Source: UBA668 sp043740085 (GTDB taxonomy: Bacteria; Actinomycetota; Acidimicrobiia; Acidimicrobiales; Ilumatobacteraceae). Taken from it: DNA of 64,000 nucleotides. A program made the position numbers and the translations under genes. The notes under the pieces are model-generated. The model was not told where the DNA came from. It did not search any database and saw only the letters and a program-made list of their open reading frames with translations. The stretch spans positions 1 through 64,000 of the forward strand of contig JAYUCY010000042.1 of NCBI GenBank assembly GCA_043740085.1, read 5' to 3'. Positions 1 through 8,429 of the stretch are shown one piece after another. Positions within the stretch are counted from its first letter, which is position 1, and every line of letters starts with the position of its first letter.

Positions 1-282
1 CCTGGTGAGGTTCACGACGTGCTTGCGCAGCGCCGCGATCTGGCATACACAACGGTGATGACTGTGCTGTCGAATCTGTGGGAGAAAGACATCCTCGAAC
101 GCCGCCGTGACGGTCGTGCGTTCGCCTATCACCCGTTGCAGACCCGCGAGGAACGCACGGCCAGCACGATGTCTGCTGCGTTGACGTCGGTCGAGAATCG
201 GCCGGTGGTGTTGACCGAGTTCGTTGGTCAGCTCAGCCACGAAGATCGCGCTCAGCTGCGTCGGATGTTGGCCAAGCCATGA
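1..282 (+). CDS. BlaI/MecI/CopY-family repressor, 5' end outside window
   Basis: The open frame runs in from the left edge, so the N-terminus is missing. The visible 93 residues read as the second half of a BlaI-type winged helix (recognition helix around AYTTVMTVLSNLWEKDIL, then a wing with GRAFAYHP) followed by the C-terminal dimerisation helices. Proteins of this family repress by binding a dyad and are released when cleaved by a cognate BlaR1 protease. That partner follows directly with a 4-base ATGA overlap. Five ACTAC/GTAGT dyads in the next 10 kb are its likely targets. The family assignment is firm; the ligand or stress sensed is unknown. Confidence 0.85.
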   Translation, partial: PGEVHDVLAQRRDLAYTTVMTVLSNLWEKDILERRRDGRAFAYHPLQTREERTASTMSAALTSVENRPVVLTEFVGQLSHEDRAQLRRMLAKP

Positions 283-1217
283 TCATTGCCCTGGCGGCGA
301 TCTCGCTGGCGTTGGCAGCGATGCCTGGTCTGTTGCGTCCGTGGGGTCGTCGGCTTCACCCGGCGGATTGGGCGCGTGGTGTCGCTGTCTGTTTCACGGC
401 GGCATTGGTGCTGTGGGAGCTGACGCTGCTGTTCGTTGCTGCACCGGTGGTGCTGCGCGCCGCGGGTGCGCACGAGTTAGCTGCCGCCTGCGCCCGTATG
501 GTCGGCCGATTGATACAGGGCGGGTGGTGGCTCGGCTGGCCGGCCTTGGTCGGGGCAGTGATGCTGCCGTGCATCGTGGGTGCGGGTGTCAGGCGGGCCA
601 AATCGGCTCAGCAGGTGCTGGCTGAGATTGCGCTTGTTGGGCATCGCACGATGCTGGTCGGCCACGAGGTCGTTGTCGTCGATGATCGGCGTCCGCTGGC
701 GGTGAGTGTCGACGCCTACGGCGGGGTCGTTGTGGTCTCGAGCGCGCTGGTCGAGCAACTCGACGACGACGAACTGGCCGCGGTTGTCCGCCACGAGCTG
801 GCCCACCTCGAGCATCGTCACCACAGGCTGCTGCAGCTGGCTGCCGGCGCCGAGTGTGCGTTTGGATTCCTACCCGGGGCCCGGTCGGGGGTTGACGGCT
901 TACGTTGCGCAATCGAACGGTGGGCCGACGAGGACGCGGCCGGCCACGATTCCTGCATTCGCGGGCTGACCAGAAGGGCGTTGGTTGGCGTCGCGATCGG
1001 CGGGCTGTCGGTCGACGCGGCAGCGTTCGGTGGGTTATCGACCGTGGTCGAACGCGTCGCTGCGCTGGAGGGCCCAGCCCCGGCGCCATCGGGCGCTCGC
1101 CGTGTCACAACACTCGCGCCGTTGGCATTGGGTGGTGTCGGGGCCGTGTTCGCGGCGGTGCTGATCGTGGCTCACTTGTGGTTCGTGATGACGATGCCGG
1201 TGATCTGCCGCTCCTGA
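279..1217 (+). CDS. M56 (BlaR1-like) membrane metallopeptidase
   Basis: A 312-residue membrane protein with hydrophobic segments near residues 1-18, 35-60 and 83-103 and a last one near 280-305. The zinc-protease motif HELAH is at residues 172-176 and a downstream E in RWADEDAA supplies a plausible third ligand. Bacterial M56 proteins paired with BlaI repressors cleave the repressor on signal. This one lacks any extracytoplasmic penicillin-binding sensor domain, so it is a short form and the signal is unlikely to be a beta-lactam bound in that way. It overlaps the repressor gene by 4 bases (ATGA), so the two are probably translationally coupled. Confidence 0.85.
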   Translation: MIIALAAISLALAAMPGLLRPWGRRLHPADWARGVAVCFTAALVLWELTLLFVAAPVVLRAAGAHELAAACARMVGRLIQGGWWLGWPALVGAVMLPCIVGAGVRRAKSAQQVLAEIALVGHRTMLVGHEVVVVDDRRPLAVSVDAYGGVVVVSSALVEQLDDDELAAVVRHELAHLEHRHHRLLQLAAGAECAFGFLPGARSGVDGLRCAIERWADEDAAGHDSCIRGLTRRALVGVAIGGLSVDAAAFGGLSTVVERVAALEGPAPAPSGARRVTTLAPLALGGVGAVFAAVLIVAHLWFVMTMPVICRS

Positions 1218-1232
1218 GCATCCTCACCCCTT

Positions 1233-1252
1233 AACTACTATGCTACGTAGTT
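1233..1252. promoter_or_regulatory. Predicted BlaI-type operator 1 over a leaderless promoter
   Basis: The sequence AACTAC-N8-GTAGTT is a perfect 6-bp inverted repeat. Inside it lies TATGCT (1239-1244), a good -10 hexamer, and the ATG of the next gene is at 1254, nine bases after that hexamer. This spacing fits a leaderless transcript whose promoter is covered by the operator. The assignment to the adjacent repressor is inference from proximity and from four related sites. Confidence 0.6.
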
Positions 1253-1253
1253 C

Positions 1254-1976
1254 ATGGTCGTTGCTCTGCCGCTCCTTGCCGTCGTAGCCGGGATCCTGTC
1301 GTTCAGTTCTCCGTGTTGTTTGCCGCTGTTGCCCGGCTATGTGTCGTTCATCGCCGGCCTCCCTATGGACCAGGTTGACGAACGAGCGAATCGTCGCCTG
1401 GTGCTGCGCGCGGCGTTGCTGTTCGTCGCTGGTTTCACGGTGGTGTTCACCGCGTTGGGGATGTCGTTCGCGGTTGTGGGAGCGGTCCTGTTGCGCAGCG
1501 TCCCGATCATCACTCGCGTCGCCGGGGTCGTGATCATCATCATGGGTCTGTCGATGATAGGGCTGGTCAGGGTTCCGTTCCTCAACAGCGAACGTCGCCT
1601 TCTCGGGCGGGTACGACCAGGCCCCCGGTCTGCATTTGTGCTCGGTGTTGCGTTCGCCTTCGGGTGGGCGCCCTGCATCGGGCCGGTGCTGGCAACGATC
1701 CTGACCGCCGCCGCGGCGACTCAGACAGTGATCTGGGGAGCGATCCTGCTCACTCTGTACTCCCTGGGCCTCGGTGTCCCATTCATATTGTTGGCGTTGG
1801 GCATGCAGCGGTCCCGAAGCTCGGTGGCCTGGCTGCGCCGTCATGGTCGGGCGATCGAACGAATTGGGGGAGCGCTGCTCGTCGGGGTCGGGATCTTGTT
1901 CGTGTCCGGCGCGTGGAGGACGTTCTTCATCCCGTTGCAGCGCTACTTCAGTCGACTCGGCTGGCCACCGGTATGA
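1254..1976 (+). CDS. ccdA: CcdA/DsbD-like thiol-disulfide membrane transporter
   Basis: A 240-residue protein with about six membrane segments. The two signature motifs of the CcdA family are present: SPCC close to the N-terminus in the first helix and WAPCIGP in the fourth. CcdA moves reducing equivalents across the membrane to apo-cytochrome c or to periplasmic thioredoxins. It is followed after 80 bases by ccmF and ccmH, which fits a role in cytochrome c maturation. The ATG sits just after a -10-like hexamer with no ribosome binding site, so translation is probably leaderless. A second CcdA-like gene lies at 7419-8378. Confidence 0.9.
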   Translation: MVVALPLLAVVAGILSFSSPCCLPLLPGYVSFIAGLPMDQVDERANRRLVLRAALLFVAGFTVVFTALGMSFAVVGAVLLRSVPIITRVAGVVIIIMGLSMIGLVRVPFLNSERRLLGRVRPGPRSAFVLGVAFAFGWAPCIGPVLATILTAAAATQTVIWGAILLTLYSLGLGVPFILLALGMQRSRSSVAWLRRHGRAIERIGGALLVGVGILFVSGAWRTFFIPLQRYFSRLGWPPV

Positions 1977-1993
1977 ACACGCAGTCCGGCCAA

Positions 1994-2012
1994 CTACTAG
2001 ACTGAATCGTAG
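1994..2012. promoter_or_regulatory. Predicted BlaI-type operator 2 upstream of ccmF
   Basis: CTACTAGACTGAATCGTAG has CTAC and GTAG half-sites with an 11-base spacer, the same geometry as operators 3, 4 and 5. TAGACT at 1998-2003 is a -10-like hexamer inside the site, so a bound repressor would block the promoter of ccmF. Confidence 0.5.
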
Positions 2013-2056
2013 CCCAGGGTGATGGGTTGGCTGTCGGGACTGATTTGGAGCACGAG

Positions 2057-4048
2057 ATGTTGAATGCTGAGATTGGTCTGACTGGTATCGCGCTCGGGCT
2101 CGGTGGTTCTGTGGCCGGTGCGGTCAACGCCGTCATCGGTGCACGTCGAGGGCTTGCTCGCCAACTCAGGTGGGCGGCGGGTTACGCGCTCGTCGTTGGT
2201 GTCGGCGCAGTTGTCGCTGTCGTCGCAATGGAACGGGCACTGATCACCCGCGACTTCAGCCTCGCCTACGTTGCCCAGGTCGGCAGTTCGCGTACGCCGG
2301 CGGTGTTCAACGTCGCTGCGATGTGGTCGGCGTTGGAAGGGTCGATCCTGCTGTGGGCGCTGATTCTGGCCGGCTATCTGGTGGCTGTCGTCTACCGCTT
2401 CCGGCGTCGGCTCACCGATCCGTTGGTTGGTTGGGCGCTGGTAGCGATGTTCGTGATCTGCGCGTTCTTCTTCGCGTTGATGGCTGGTCCGGTCAACCCG
2501 TTCCGCCTCGTCGTCGGCCCAACCCCACTGGATGGTCCAGGCCCAAACCCGCTGTTGCAGAACCACATCCTGATGGCCTTTCACCCACCGATGCTCTATC
2601 TCGGGTACGTCGGCTTCTCGGTACCGTTCGCATTCGCCATCGGCGCACTCGTCACCGGCCGCGTCGACGACGGCTGGCTGGTCATCACCCGCCGCTGGAC
2701 CTTGTTCGCATGGGGGTTCCTGACCGTCGGGATCATGCTCGGCGCGTGGTGGAGCTACGAGGTACTCGGCTGGGGCGGCTTTTGGGCGTGGGACCCAGTC
2801 GAGAACGCCAGCCTGCTGCCATGGCTGACGGCCACCGCTTACATCCATTCGATCCTCGTGCAGGAACGTCGCGGGATGCTGCGGGTGTGGAACCTGTCGC
2901 TGCTGTGCGCCACCTTCAGCCTCACCATCCTGGGTACGTTCCTGACCCGTTCTGGGATCCTCAACTCGGTTCACGCGTTCAGCAAGAGCAACATCGGCCC
3001 GGCAATCCTCGGGTTCTTCGCGTTCACCGTGCTGGTCAGCATCGCCCTCATTGCCTGGCGCGGCGAACGACTCCGTTCCGCCGGAGCCGTCGACGCAGCC
3101 GCCTCGCGTGAGGGGGCGTTCCTGGCCAACAACGCACTGTTCGCACTGTTCGCCGCGGTGGTGTTGCTGGGCACGGTGTTCCCGCTGGTGATCGAAGCAT
3201 TGCGCGGCCAGCGGATCTCTGTCGGACGGCCGTACTTCGACCAGATGGCCGTTCCGCTGGGAATGTCGTTGCTGACCCTGATGGCAATCGCGCCGGTACT
3301 CCCATGGAGGAAGGCGTCGCGTTCGTTGCTCCGTGATCGTCTTGTCGGGCCTGGAGCCGCCGCAGCCTGCGCCGCCGTTGTCGCAGTTGCGTTGGGAGCT
3401 CGCGGGCTTGTGCCGGTGGTCGCGTTTGCGCTCGCCGGGGCCGGTGGTGGTGCCGCGTTGCGTCAGTTGTTCCTCAACGTGCGCCGCCAGGGATGGCGCG
3501 GTGTAGTCGGCTCATCGGGTGGCGGAATGGTCGTGCATCTCGGTGTGGTGGTCATCGCGATTGCGATCACCGCCTCGGGGTCGTACAGCCGGCGTGCCCA
3601 GTTCGAGATGCAGCTCGGTCAACAGGTGTCGTTCGCGGGGCACACGTTCGTGTTCGAGTCGGTCGACTTCGTCACGACCGCTTCGCGAAGCGAGAAACGG
3701 GCGGTCATCCTCGTCGACGGCGAGGACAGCCTTGCCCCCTCGATGCAGAAGTTCAACGGATCGAATCAGACGGTGGGCACACCCGCTATCGCGACATCGG
3801 TGCGCGAGGACATCTATCTGACCGCAGTCGATCTTCCGGTCGACAACATGACTGCACGGATCGGAGTGCTGATCATGCCGATGGCCATGTGGCTGTGGAC
3901 GGGCGGGGGCATCATCGGCGTCGGAACGGTGCTGTCAGCGATCCCGCGGCGACGTCAACGGGCAAAGCCGCCCACCGAGCAGCCGCCCACCGTCGAGACG
4001 GCATCAGCCGCCGTCGACGAGTCGCTCGAGCCGTTGGCGGTGTCGTAA
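2057..4048 (+). CDS. ccmF: CcmF-type cytochrome c haem lyase subunit
   Basis: A large polytopic protein (about 663 residues) with the haem-handling tryptophan-rich motif WGGFWAWDPVEN followed by ASLLPWL. This is the diagnostic of CcmF/CcsA proteins that ligate haem to apocytochrome c in the System I pathway. I place the start at the ATG at 2057, with GGAG eight bases upstream and a hydrophobic helix directly after it; a TTG at 2027 would add ten polar residues. The C-terminal soluble domain and last membrane segment (near residue 610) are present, so the gene looks intact. It ends one base before ccmH begins. CcmA-E genes are not in the window. Confidence 0.92.
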   Translation: MLNAEIGLTGIALGLGGSVAGAVNAVIGARRGLARQLRWAAGYALVVGVGAVVAVVAMERALITRDFSLAYVAQVGSSRTPAVFNVAAMWSALEGSILLWALILAGYLVAVVYRFRRRLTDPLVGWALVAMFVICAFFFALMAGPVNPFRLVVGPTPLDGPGPNPLLQNHILMAFHPPMLYLGYVGFSVPFAFAIGALVTGRVDDGWLVITRRWTLFAWGFLTVGIMLGAWWSYEVLGWGGFWAWDPVENASLLPWLTATAYIHSILVQERRGMLRVWNLSLLCATFSLTILGTFLTRSGILNSVHAFSKSNIGPAILGFFAFTVLVSIALIAWRGERLRSAGAVDAAASREGAFLANNALFALFAAVVLLGTVFPLVIEALRGQRISVGRPYFDQMAVPLGMSLLTLMAIAPVLPWRKASRSLLRDRLVGPGAAAACAAVVAVALGARGLVPVVAFALAGAGGGAALRQLFLNVRRQGWRGVVGSSGGGMVVHLGVVVIAIAITASGSYSRRAQFEMQLGQQVSFAGHTFVFESVDFVTTASRSEKRAVILVDGEDSLAPSMQKFNGSNQTVGTPAIATSVREDIYLTAVDLPVDNMTARIGVLIMPMAMWLWTGGGIIGVGTVLSAIPRRRQRAKPPTEQPPTVETASAAVDESLEPLAVS

Positions 4049-4049
4049 C

Positions 4050-4553
4050 GTGCTGCGTGCCCGGAGCAATCTTGCATGGCTCGCGATCGTGACCGTCCTC
4101 GCGGGTGCGCTGCTGGTCGGCGCTTTCGGACAACGTGGTGCGCGCACACCCGACGAACGAGTCGAGCGTGTCGCGGCGACAATCAAGTGCCCAACCTGCG
4201 TCGGCCAGTCGGTGGCCCAATCGGAGGCGCCCGCATCGCGTGACATCCGTGCCGACATCGCCCGCAGAATCACACTTGGCGAAAGCGACGATCAGATCCG
4301 CCAGGAGATGGCGAGCAGGTTCGGGCCGGACATCGTGCTGAGTCCATCACATGATGGCATCGTCGGTCTGGTGTGGATCATCCCGATCCTCATGCTCGCC
4401 GCAGTCGCGGCCGGTCTCGTGGTCGCATTTAGGCGATGGCGGATGGTGGCCAGCGGAATCGTGACCGACGCCGATCGTGCCCTGGTCGCCAAAGCCTTCG
4501 AGCGCCTCGAAGCCGGCGACCTCGACCACGAGCAGGTCGATCTTCGCAGCTGA
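4050..4553 (+). CDS. ccmH: CcmH/CycL-type cytochrome c biogenesis thioreductase
   Basis: A 167-residue protein with an N-terminal membrane anchor, the CcmH core with the redox pair in IKCPTCVGQSVAQSEA (near residues 48-51; usual family form RCxxCQNQS), and a C-terminal membrane helix near 110-128. CcmH keeps the CXXCH cysteines of apocytochrome reduced before haem attachment. It starts with GTG one base after the ccmF stop, so the two form one transcription unit. The motif CPTC with GQS is a normal actinobacterial variant. Confidence 0.9.
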   Translation: MLRARSNLAWLAIVTVLAGALLVGAFGQRGARTPDERVERVAATIKCPTCVGQSVAQSEAPASRDIRADIARRITLGESDDQIRQEMASRFGPDIVLSPSHDGIVGLVWIIPILMLAAVAAGLVVAFRRWRMVASGIVTDADRALVAKAFERLEAGDLDHEQVDLRS

Positions 4554-4601
4554 CGCGCAGCCTCGCTGCAGCACCAGCCCGCAGGGTTTGGTACTCCGTG
4601 G

Positions 4602-5762
4602 TCAGGTGCCGAGAGTCGACGTCGTGACCGGCGGGGTCGTTGTGGGCACTGGGGTTGTCACAATCACCGCAGCTGTCGTTGATGTGGTCGGCGGTGGCGG
4701 CCGCGTCGTGGGTGGAGCCGCAGTGGTGGATGGCACCGTGATGGTCGTCGATGTGGTGGTGGTGGTGTAGTTCGGGTCCGGGTGGTCGAACACGGGGAGC
4801 TGGGCGCCGTGGAACTCGGGTTCGTTGACGCCGTCGAAGACGTAGATGAGGTCTCCGCGAGTGACCAGCGTCGGGAAGTACTCGGCGATGTGCAGCGGGA
4901 TGCGCACGCACCCGTGTGATGCAGGATGATCGGGGACATTCCCGGCGCCGTGAATGGCGATCCCGTAGTTGAAGAACACCGGGTTGTACAACCGGCCGAG
5001 CGCAGCGTTCTTCCACCCTGCGACCTCGCGTTCGACATGAAAGACACCGCCCGGGGTGATTGAGGTTCCGCAGATTCCCTTCGTGGTCTGGGTGCCATCG
5101 TCATTATCGACGGTCACCTCATCACACCAGTCGTCGCCGCTACCCGAGGAGACGTGGGTGATCAGGCGGACCGCCCCGGCGACGAACACCACTGCCACTT
5201 GTTCTGGCAGGTACACCTCGACGTGAGTGTTGGAGGCCGATGGTCGCCGGGCCTGAATCGCGACCGGCTGATTCATCACTTCCCACATCGCAGGCGTCAC
5301 CGTGCCGCCCGCCCCGCCCGCCGGCGTTGCCATCACAAGCTTCTCGAACGCCCACACCGCCCGCGTGGTGGCCGGCCCGAAGACACCGTCGGTTGGCCCC
5401 GGATCGAAGCCCAGTGCAGTGAGGCGGGCCTGCAAGGCCCAGACGCTGTCACCGGCGTTTCCTTCGGCCAGATCCTGTTCCAGGGCCACAAAGGCAACGG
5501 TGGTCGAGGACGCTGCACTGTTCGGCAGGGTTGTCGATGCCGATGCGACCGTCGAGGTGTTCTCAGTTGGTTGCTCCACTGCGGGAGGCTGTTCGGCACC
5601 GGAGGGCGACGTCGAGACGGCCCAGATCACCGCGACGATCGTGGTCACCGCGAGGAGCCCGATGACACGGAGCCGATCGACGCCGCCACCGTTGCGCCCG
5701 AGCGCTGCGGGCTGCTGTCGATGGTGGCGTCGGGGGCGTGGGGTTGGCTGGTTAGGCGGCAT
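4602..5762 (-). CDS. L,D-transpeptidase with peptidoglycan-binding domain
   Basis: A 386-residue membrane-anchored protein: cytoplasmic Pro/Arg-rich tail, one transmembrane helix (about 31-51), a peptidoglycan-binding domain (about 100-155, DPGPTDGVFGPATTRAVW), then a YkuD catalytic domain with the motif HGCVR at 283-287. Cys285 is the acyl-enzyme nucleophile of this family, which makes 3-3 peptidoglycan cross-links. The tail from about 335 is an unusual Thr/Pro/Ser low-complexity stretch. It is convergent with ccmH and separated by 48 bases, so it is probably not part of the ccm unit. Confidence 0.9.
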   Translation of the reverse strand: MPPNQPTPRPRRHHRQQPAALGRNGGGVDRLRVIGLLAVTTIVAVIWAVSTSPSGAEQPPAVEQPTENTSTVASASTTLPNSAASSTTVAFVALEQDLAEGNAGDSVWALQARLTALGFDPGPTDGVFGPATTRAVWAFEKLVMATPAGGAGGTVTPAMWEVMNQPVAIQARRPSASNTHVEVYLPEQVAVVFVAGAVRLITHVSSGSGDDWCDEVTVDNDDGTQTTKGICGTSITPGGVFHVEREVAGWKNAALGRLYNPVFFNYGIAIHGAGNVPDHPASHGCVRIPLHIAEYFPTLVTRGDLIYVFDGVNEPEFHGAQLPVFDHPDPNYTTTTTSTTITVPSTTAAPPTTRPPPPTTSTTAAVIVTTPVPTTTPPVTTSTLGT

Positions 5763-5813
5763 TGGACGATGAGACAGCGAGCCGCGATCAGCGACACCGT
5801 CTTGGGTGGAAGG

Positions 5814-6095
5814 TCAGGACCGATCTGTCCGGTTGCTGTTCTGCAGCATTGCCTCGAGGCGAGCGATCTCGGCGTCCTTGAGTTCGAGCGCCTGTTGCGG
5901 ATTGGGTTGATCCGTGCCGCACGGCTTGCCTGCCGAGCCCATCTTGGACATGCCGAACACCATGACCATCATCGATAGCGGGCAGGCCGCGACGAGCAGC
6001 AACGGCAGCACACTTCGGGCGCCGGGGGCGAGGAAAAACACGGCGATCGCAACGACGCCGAGCCCGATGAGAACGTTCCTGTTGAAACACTTCAC
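5814..6095 (-). CDS. DUF2933-like small membrane protein
   Basis: A 93-residue protein with two hydrophobic segments (about 8-26 and 29-50), a GSAGKPCG stretch and a C-terminal coiled-coil-like tail (QQALELKDAEIARLEAML). The opening KCFNRNVLIGLGVVAIAV and the CPLSMM motif match the DUF2933 family, usually found near copper and heavy-metal resistance genes. The start overlaps the end of the upstream gene. A CTACTA/TAGTAG dyad lies 32-50 bases upstream. Its biochemical role is unknown. Confidence 0.7.
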   Translation of the reverse strand: MKCFNRNVLIGLGVVAIAVFFLAPGARSVLPLLLVAACPLSMMVMVFGMSKMGSAGKPCGTDQPNPQQALELKDAEIARLEAMLQNSNRTDRS

Positions 6096-6478
6096 GATGA
6101 CACTCCTTCAGTTGAGGTTGATCTCTCTACTATATCACCTAGTAGATCGTTGGGGTCGTCGGCACGTAGGGTTGAGTGCATGTCGCCTCGGACGCTGCCG
6201 AGGCGGATACCGACGAACACCAAACCGAAGCCGACGACTTGGGACAGCACGTGATGTCGATCACCGGGTACCGCAATGGCGCCCGTCTGTGCGCCGACCC
6301 AGCCAACGACTAACACGATCAGGCCCAGGATTGCTAGCGGCCAGCCCAGGCGCGACCACCACGGCCGCCCTCTGGCGGCCAGGATTGGCGGAGGCGTGTA
6401 GCGCTGGTTGGTGGCCGGTTGTGGCACCGCCACGTTCGATGGCGTCGAGCCGGTGGTGCGCCGTTTCGAGGGGCTCAC
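6092..6478 (-). CDS. Hypothetical two-helix membrane protein
   Basis: A 128-residue protein, GTG start overlapping the end of the thioredoxin-like gene by 4 bases and ending over the start of the DUF2933 gene, so it is clearly one link of an operon. It has a Pro-rich N-terminus and two hydrophobic segments (about 46-65 and 77-94). I recognise no family. Its position among thioredoxin, CcdA and DUF2933 genes suggests a membrane role in thiol or metal handling, which is only context inference. Confidence 0.6.
   Translation of the reverse strand: MSPSKRRTTGSTPSNVAVPQPATNQRYTPPPILAARGRPWWSRLGWPLAILGLIVLVVGWVGAQTGAIAVPGDRHHVLSQVVGFGLVFVGIRLGSVRGDMHSTLRADDPNDLLGDIVERSTSTEGVSS
6127..6145. promoter_or_regulatory. 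Predicted BlaI-type operator 3
   Basis: CTACTATATCACCTAGTAG is an inverted repeat CTACTA/TAGTAG with a 7-base spacer. On the minus strand it contains TATAGT (complement of 6129-6134), a strong -10, 34 bases upstream of the DUF2933 start. It lies inside the coding end of the upstream gene, so it would give the DUF2933 gene its own regulated promoter. Confidence 0.5.
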
Positions 6479-6738
6479 CGGAACGTTCCCGCTGCGGCGG
6501 AGGCGAGGTCTCGGCGGAGTCGTCGTTCCGATGGTCGGCCGTAGCTGGAAAGCTGCCCGTCGATAAGCACCCCTGGCGCGAACAAGACACCGTGTTCGAC
6601 TGCTAGCGCCTCTCCCGCGGGGGAGTCCAACTCGACGACGACCATTTCGAACGTGATGTCGTCTGAAATATGTTGGAGTGTTTCCTTCGCGCGAACGCAG
6701 TTGTCGCAGTTGGGTTTGGTGAGCAGGGTGACGATCAT
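6475..6738 (-). CDS. Small thioredoxin/glutaredoxin-like protein (CDNC)
   Basis: An 87-residue single-domain thioredoxin-fold protein beginning IVTLLTKPNCDNCVRAKETL, with the redox pair Cys11-Cys14. Length and motif fit the glutaredoxin-like thioredoxin family. It follows the TlpA-like gene by seven bases and overlaps the next gene, so it is expressed with the CcdA2/TlpA set and may be its cytosolic electron carrier. Confidence 0.8.
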   Translation of the reverse strand: MIVTLLTKPNCDNCVRAKETLQHISDDITFEMVVVELDSPAGEALAVEHGVLFAPGVLIDGQLSSYGRPSERRLRRDLASAAAGTFR

Positions 6739-6745
6739 CGGGCGG

Positions 6746-7468
6746 TCACCGGGCTGGGGGAGATGCGGCGAGCCCGGCAGTGATGTCGGCCAGTAGCGAG
6801 GGGACGGGTACGAACATCGTGAAGTCGGGTTCGCCGCCGTAGTCGGCTCTCCAGCTGATGACGCCGTCGGGGTTGACGAGGATGAAGGTGTGTCCGTCGG
6901 TCGAGCCGCCCATCATCCCGTAGCTGTTGGCGTCGTAGGTTTTGGACACGGCGAGGTCGGTATCGGCCAGCACCGGTCCGGCGATGTTGTCCTGGGCGAG
7001 TTTCTGGCTGATCAGCTCGAGTGAGTTGGAGGTGACGGTGACGAACTCGTCGATACCAAGGGCAGCGAACTTGTCGCGGTTCGTCTCGATGTCGCGCATC
7101 TGGTCCCAACACGGCTGGCAGCCAACGCCTTCTTGGAAGTAGAGCAGCACGGTCTTGCCGTTGAACGATGCCAGGTCGAAGGTGCCGCCATCGGTTGAGG
7201 CAAGCACGATCGGCGGTGCTGGCTGGCCAGGGCCTGGGTCGCCGATCGCGAAGCTGTACTCGCCCGCGGTCGGGCTCGAGGCCTTCTTCGATCCGTTCGA
7301 TGCCACGTAGATCGCGAAGAGGGCAACGACCGCTGCAACGGCGATGGCCGTGGCTCGTAGTAGTTGACGTCTGTGTCTGCGTTGTTCGGCCCAACGTGTC
7401 GCTCGGCGTGAGTCGGGCTTAGCGGGTTGGGCGGGCGTGTTCTTGGTCTGGTTCACGATCTGGGTCCT
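6746..7468 (-). CDS. Membrane-anchored TlpA/peroxiredoxin-like protein
   Basis: About 240 residues from the ATG at 7468: a basic N-terminus, one membrane anchor (about 39-57), then an extracytoplasmic AhpC/TSA-like domain. The redox motif is GVGCQPCWDQM with Cys118 and Cys121, and the fold continues through VTVTSNSLELI and TFILVNPDGVISWRADYGG. Its start lies inside the end of the upstream ccdA-like gene, so the two are coupled; CcdA proteins commonly reduce such partners. A longer start at 7564 would lie deeper inside ccdA2 and is less likely. Confidence 0.82.
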   Translation of the reverse strand, partial: RTQIVNQTKNTPAQPAKPDSRRATRWAEQRRHRRQLLRATAIAVAAVVALFAIYVASNGSKKASSPTAGEYSFAIGDPGPGQPAPPIVLASTDGGTFDLASFNGKTVLLYFQEGVGCQPCWDQMRDIETNRDKFAALGIDEFVTVTSNSLELISQKLAQDNIAGPVLADTDLAVSKTYDANSYGMMGGSTDGHTFILVNPDGVISWRADYGGEPDFTMFVPVPSLLADITAGLAASPPAR

Positions 7469-8378
7469 CATCGTTGGGTTCGTTGGTGTTCTGTGCTGGT
7501 TCGAGCCAGCCGACTTGGCGGGCGGCGAGGCGGGCAATGGCGGCGACAATGGCGAGCACGGCAACGGCGAACACCCAGCCCGGAATCTGCGCGAACAGGT
7601 CGGTCAGCGACCGCCCCTGACGCTGCAGCCACAGCATCATTCGGCCCTGCCAACCGCCCGTGGCGGCGCGCATGCCACCCTCGCCGGCCACCAGCAACGC
7701 CCACACGCCCATCAGCGCAAGCAGAATGCCGCTGGCCAGTGCTGTGCCGGAGATGGTCCTGCGCAACGACCCGATGTGCCAGGTCACTGATCGCGGGCGC
7801 AACAGGCGGCTGGACTTCCAGTCGAAGCGGTCCCACAACAGCGCGATGACGAGCAGTGGGGCGACCATGCCGAACACATACGCGAGGCCGAGGCCGAGAG
7901 CTCGCAGGAATGAGTCGGTGACACCCGAGAGCGCAACGACCCCGACGAGTACAGGTGCGCAGCAACTGCTTGCCACACCGGAGAAGAGGCCGAGCAGGTA
8001 GACCCCGACTGGCCCTCTCCCGGTGGGTCGCCCACTGGGAGAGGGCATCCGGATTTGTCCGCCGGCAAGCGTAAATGCTGCGAGGAGGAGTAGCAGCACC
8101 CCGCCGACGGAGTAAACGGCACTGTGGCCGCCGAGCAGGACGCGTCGCACCAGCGACGCGCCAAGAGCAATGGGTACGATCACTGTCGCGATGCCGGCTG
8201 CGAACAGCAACGTCATCGCCACCATCAGGCGACGATTCTGGAACGACGCCGCGAAGTAGGCGGGCAGCATCACCGATACACAGCACGGGGCGAACAGGGC
8301 GATCATCCCCGCGATGACCGCAGCGGCGACCGACCCGCCGAAGAATACGCTCGTCTCGGAACCAGCTGCGAGCAACAT
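7419..8378 (-). CDS. Second CcdA-like cytochrome c biogenesis/thiol transporter
   Basis: A 319-residue polytopic protein with the two CcdA cysteine motifs, LFAPCCVSVMLPAYF near the N-terminus and GVASSCCAPVLVGVV in the middle. It is longer than the copy at 1254-1976 and has extra C-terminal helices and a charged tail (about 295-319). It heads the minus-strand operon ccdA2, tlpA-like, thioredoxin, hypothetical, DUF2933. The GAGGAAGAG ribosome binding site is well placed. It is divergent from the tlpA gene at 8430, and the 51-base intergenic region carries operator 4. Confidence 0.87.
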   Translation of the reverse strand: MLLAAGSETSVFFGGSVAAAVIAGMIALFAPCCVSVMLPAYFAASFQNRRLMVAMTLLFAAGIATVIVPIALGASLVRRVLLGGHSAVYSVGGVLLLLLAAFTLAGGQIRMPSPSGRPTGRGPVGVYLLGLFSGVASSCCAPVLVGVVALSGVTDSFLRALGLGLAYVFGMVAPLLVIALLWDRFDWKSSRLLRPRSVTWHIGSLRRTISGTALASGILLALMGVWALLVAGEGGMRAATGGWQGRMMLWLQRQGRSLTDLFAQIPGWVFAVAVLAIVAAIARLAARQVGWLEPAQNTNEPNDEDPDREPDQEHARPTR

Positions 8379-8401
8379 CGATCTCTCTTCCTCTCATCCA
8401 T

Positions 8402-8420
8402 CTACGAAGGTGCATAGTAG
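8402..8420. promoter_or_regulatory. Predicted BlaI-type operator 4 in a divergent promoter
   Basis: CTACGAAGGTGCATAGTAG again has CTAC-N11-GTAG. Rightward, TAGATT (8418-8423) is a -10 seven bases before the ATG at 8430, so that transcript is probably leaderless. Leftward, the complement reads CTACTATGC, as in operator 1, with a -10 for ccdA2. One site could control both genes. Confidence 0.55.
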
Positions 8421-8429
8421 ATTAGCGGG

